NCBI RefSeq assembly: GCF_000196795.1
Contig: NC_014259.1
Location: 3,038,001 to 3,102,000 of the forward strand
Reading direction: 5' to 3'
Origin: Acinetobacter oleivorans DR1
GTDB lineage: Bacteria; Pseudomonadota; Gammaproteobacteria; Pseudomonadales; Moraxellaceae
Length of the DNA: 64,000 bases
Under the pieces are notes generated by a model. It did no database searches. It was not told the origin of the DNA and was given only the letters and a program-made list of their open reading frames with translations. Every line of letters begins with the position of its first letter. Position 1 is the first letter of the stretch. The position numbers and the translations under genes were made by a program. This document shows positions 63,247-64,000 of the stretch, piece by piece.

Positions 63247-64000
63247 TTACTGTCCGTAGTGGGTCAAAATATTTAAAGCGTCGTCCCATTCATGTTCATC
63301 AACACGAATGAAGTGTGTTTTTTCGCGGCTTTCCAAGAACGACACCCCTTTACCCATTTTGGTGTCACAAATAATGACACGTGGGCATGTTCCCTTATAG
63401 TTTCGTGCCTGATCGAATGCCTCAAGCAGAGCTTCCATGTTGTTGCCATCTACGCGTTGGGTGTACCAACCGAATGATTGCCAACGGTCTACAATGGGTT
63501 CAAACGCTAAAATTTCGCTGGAGTGCCCATCTGCCTGCTGATTATTCACATCAATAATGGCAATCAAGTTATCTAGTTTCCAATGAGAAGCAGACATCAC
63601 TGCCTCCCATGTTGAGCCTTCATTTAGCTCTCCATCGGACAGTAAGTTATAAACAAAAGCATCCGACTTTTTCTGTTTCAGTCCTAAACATGCACCGACC
63701 GCAATTCCAAGACCATGCCCCAATGAACCACCTGTAATTTCCATGCCCGGTGTATATGAAGCCATGCCCGACATCGGTAGACGACTATCATCTGCACCAT
63801 AGGTTTCAAGTTCTTCAAGCGGGATAATTTTTGCTTCAATTAAGGCTGCATAAAGTGCAATCGCATAGTGCCCAATAGAGAGATAAAAACGGTCACGGCC
63901 TTCCCATTCAGGGTTTTCTGGCTGATATTTCATCGCATGGAAATAAGATACTGCCAGTAGATCTGCTGCACCCAAAGCTTGTCCAACATAGCCTTGGCCT
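63247..64000 (-). CDS. Transketolase, N-terminal subunit (partial, cut by window end)
   Basis: The frame stays open to the right edge; the residues just inside the edge, GQGYVGQALG, continue into AADLLAVSYF. The apparent start near 63975 is therefore not the real one. The thiamine diphosphate domain is clear: GGSLGHGLGIAVG, GELNEGSTWEA and IIDVNNQQADG with the metal-binding Asp/Asn. About 250 residues of some 280 are visible. It is the first visible gene of the two-subunit transketolase operon. Confidence 0.92.
   Translation of the reverse strand, partial: GQGYVGQALGAADLLAVSYFHAMKYQPENPEWEGRDRFYLSIGHYAIALYAALIEAKIIPLEELETYGADDSRLPMSGMASYTPGMEITGGSLGHGLGIAVGACLGLKQKKSDAFVYNLLSDGELNEGSTWEAVMSASHWKLDNLIAIIDVNNQQADGHSSEILAFEPIVDRWQSFGWYTQRVDGNNMEALLEAFDQARNYKGTCPRVIICDTKMGKGVSFLESREKTHFIRVDEHEWDDALNILTHYGQ

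Overview
The window is a chromosomal segment of an Acinetobacter, most likely of the A. calcoaceticus-baumannii complex. Three things point there: low GC content with AT-rich intergenic DNA, the operon order rubA-rubB-estB-oxyR described in Acinetobacter, and the mix of typical Acinetobacter genes (separate mrdA and rsmD, long AceA, PirA/FepA-type receptor, stand-alone wzi). The species is inference. I saw no rRNA, tRNA, insertion sequence, integrase, phage gene or CRISPR array. Almost every gene is intact, and most transcription units end in a clear hairpin terminator.

Layout. 1-6.5 kb: end of a probable rnfB/rsxB, nth, an unlisted 45-residue membrane ORF, adk, a DUF445 membrane protein, a small outer-membrane-like protein, mrdA (PBP2) and rsmD. 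6.5-12.3 kb: urease operon ureDABCEFG plus a UreJ/HupE permease, all on the minus strand, with a good sigma-54 promoter match before ureD and a weaker relative before ureA. 12.4-20 kb: two lipoproteins (one NlpE-like), isocitrate lyase, a divergent LysR regulator, a CNNM/CorC protein and a CitMHS citrate transporter. 20-28.8 kb: two small conserved proteins, cysDN preceded by an overlapping 32-codon ORF, wzi, lysS, a YqiA-like esterase and a SRPBCC protein. 29-33 kb: rubA-rubB-estB-oxyR and a SPOR protein. 33-44 kb: ppk1, mtgA, a rhomboid protease, the YbbP/YbbA exporter diverging from tesA, a beta-carbonic anhydrase, an exported lipase-like hydrolase and an unknown 335-residue protein. 44-51 kb: Fur-boxed siderophore receptor, nfuA, a second rhomboid, a lipoprotein sulfatase with its own lipoprotein formylglycine-generating enzyme, and a tiny lipoprotein. 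51-64 kb: an unknown 515-residue protein, dsdA, a Pit phosphate transporter behind a Pho box, metH, a lone SIR2-domain gene, and a two-subunit transketolase cut by the window end.

How they work together. Most of the window is housekeeping and nutrient acquisition: nitrogen (urease), sulfur (cysDN, sulfatase), phosphate (pit, ppk1), iron (receptor, NfuA), carbon (aceA, citrate uptake) and envelope building (PBP2, MtgA, Wzi). Several of these carry recognisable nutrient-response sites: sigma-54 for urease, Fur for the receptor, Pho-like repeats for pit and perhaps ppk1.

The one gene that looks clearly accessory is the AT-rich SIR2-domain gene at 60.4-62.0 kb, wedged between the metH terminator and the transketolase terminator. 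It is the best candidate for a stand-alone defence gene. Other points for follow-up are a three-way-junction-like inverted-repeat element at 51.07-51.17 kb, the overlapping leader ORF of cysD, and a C-terminal tail on CysN that looks like a decayed APS-kinase domain.
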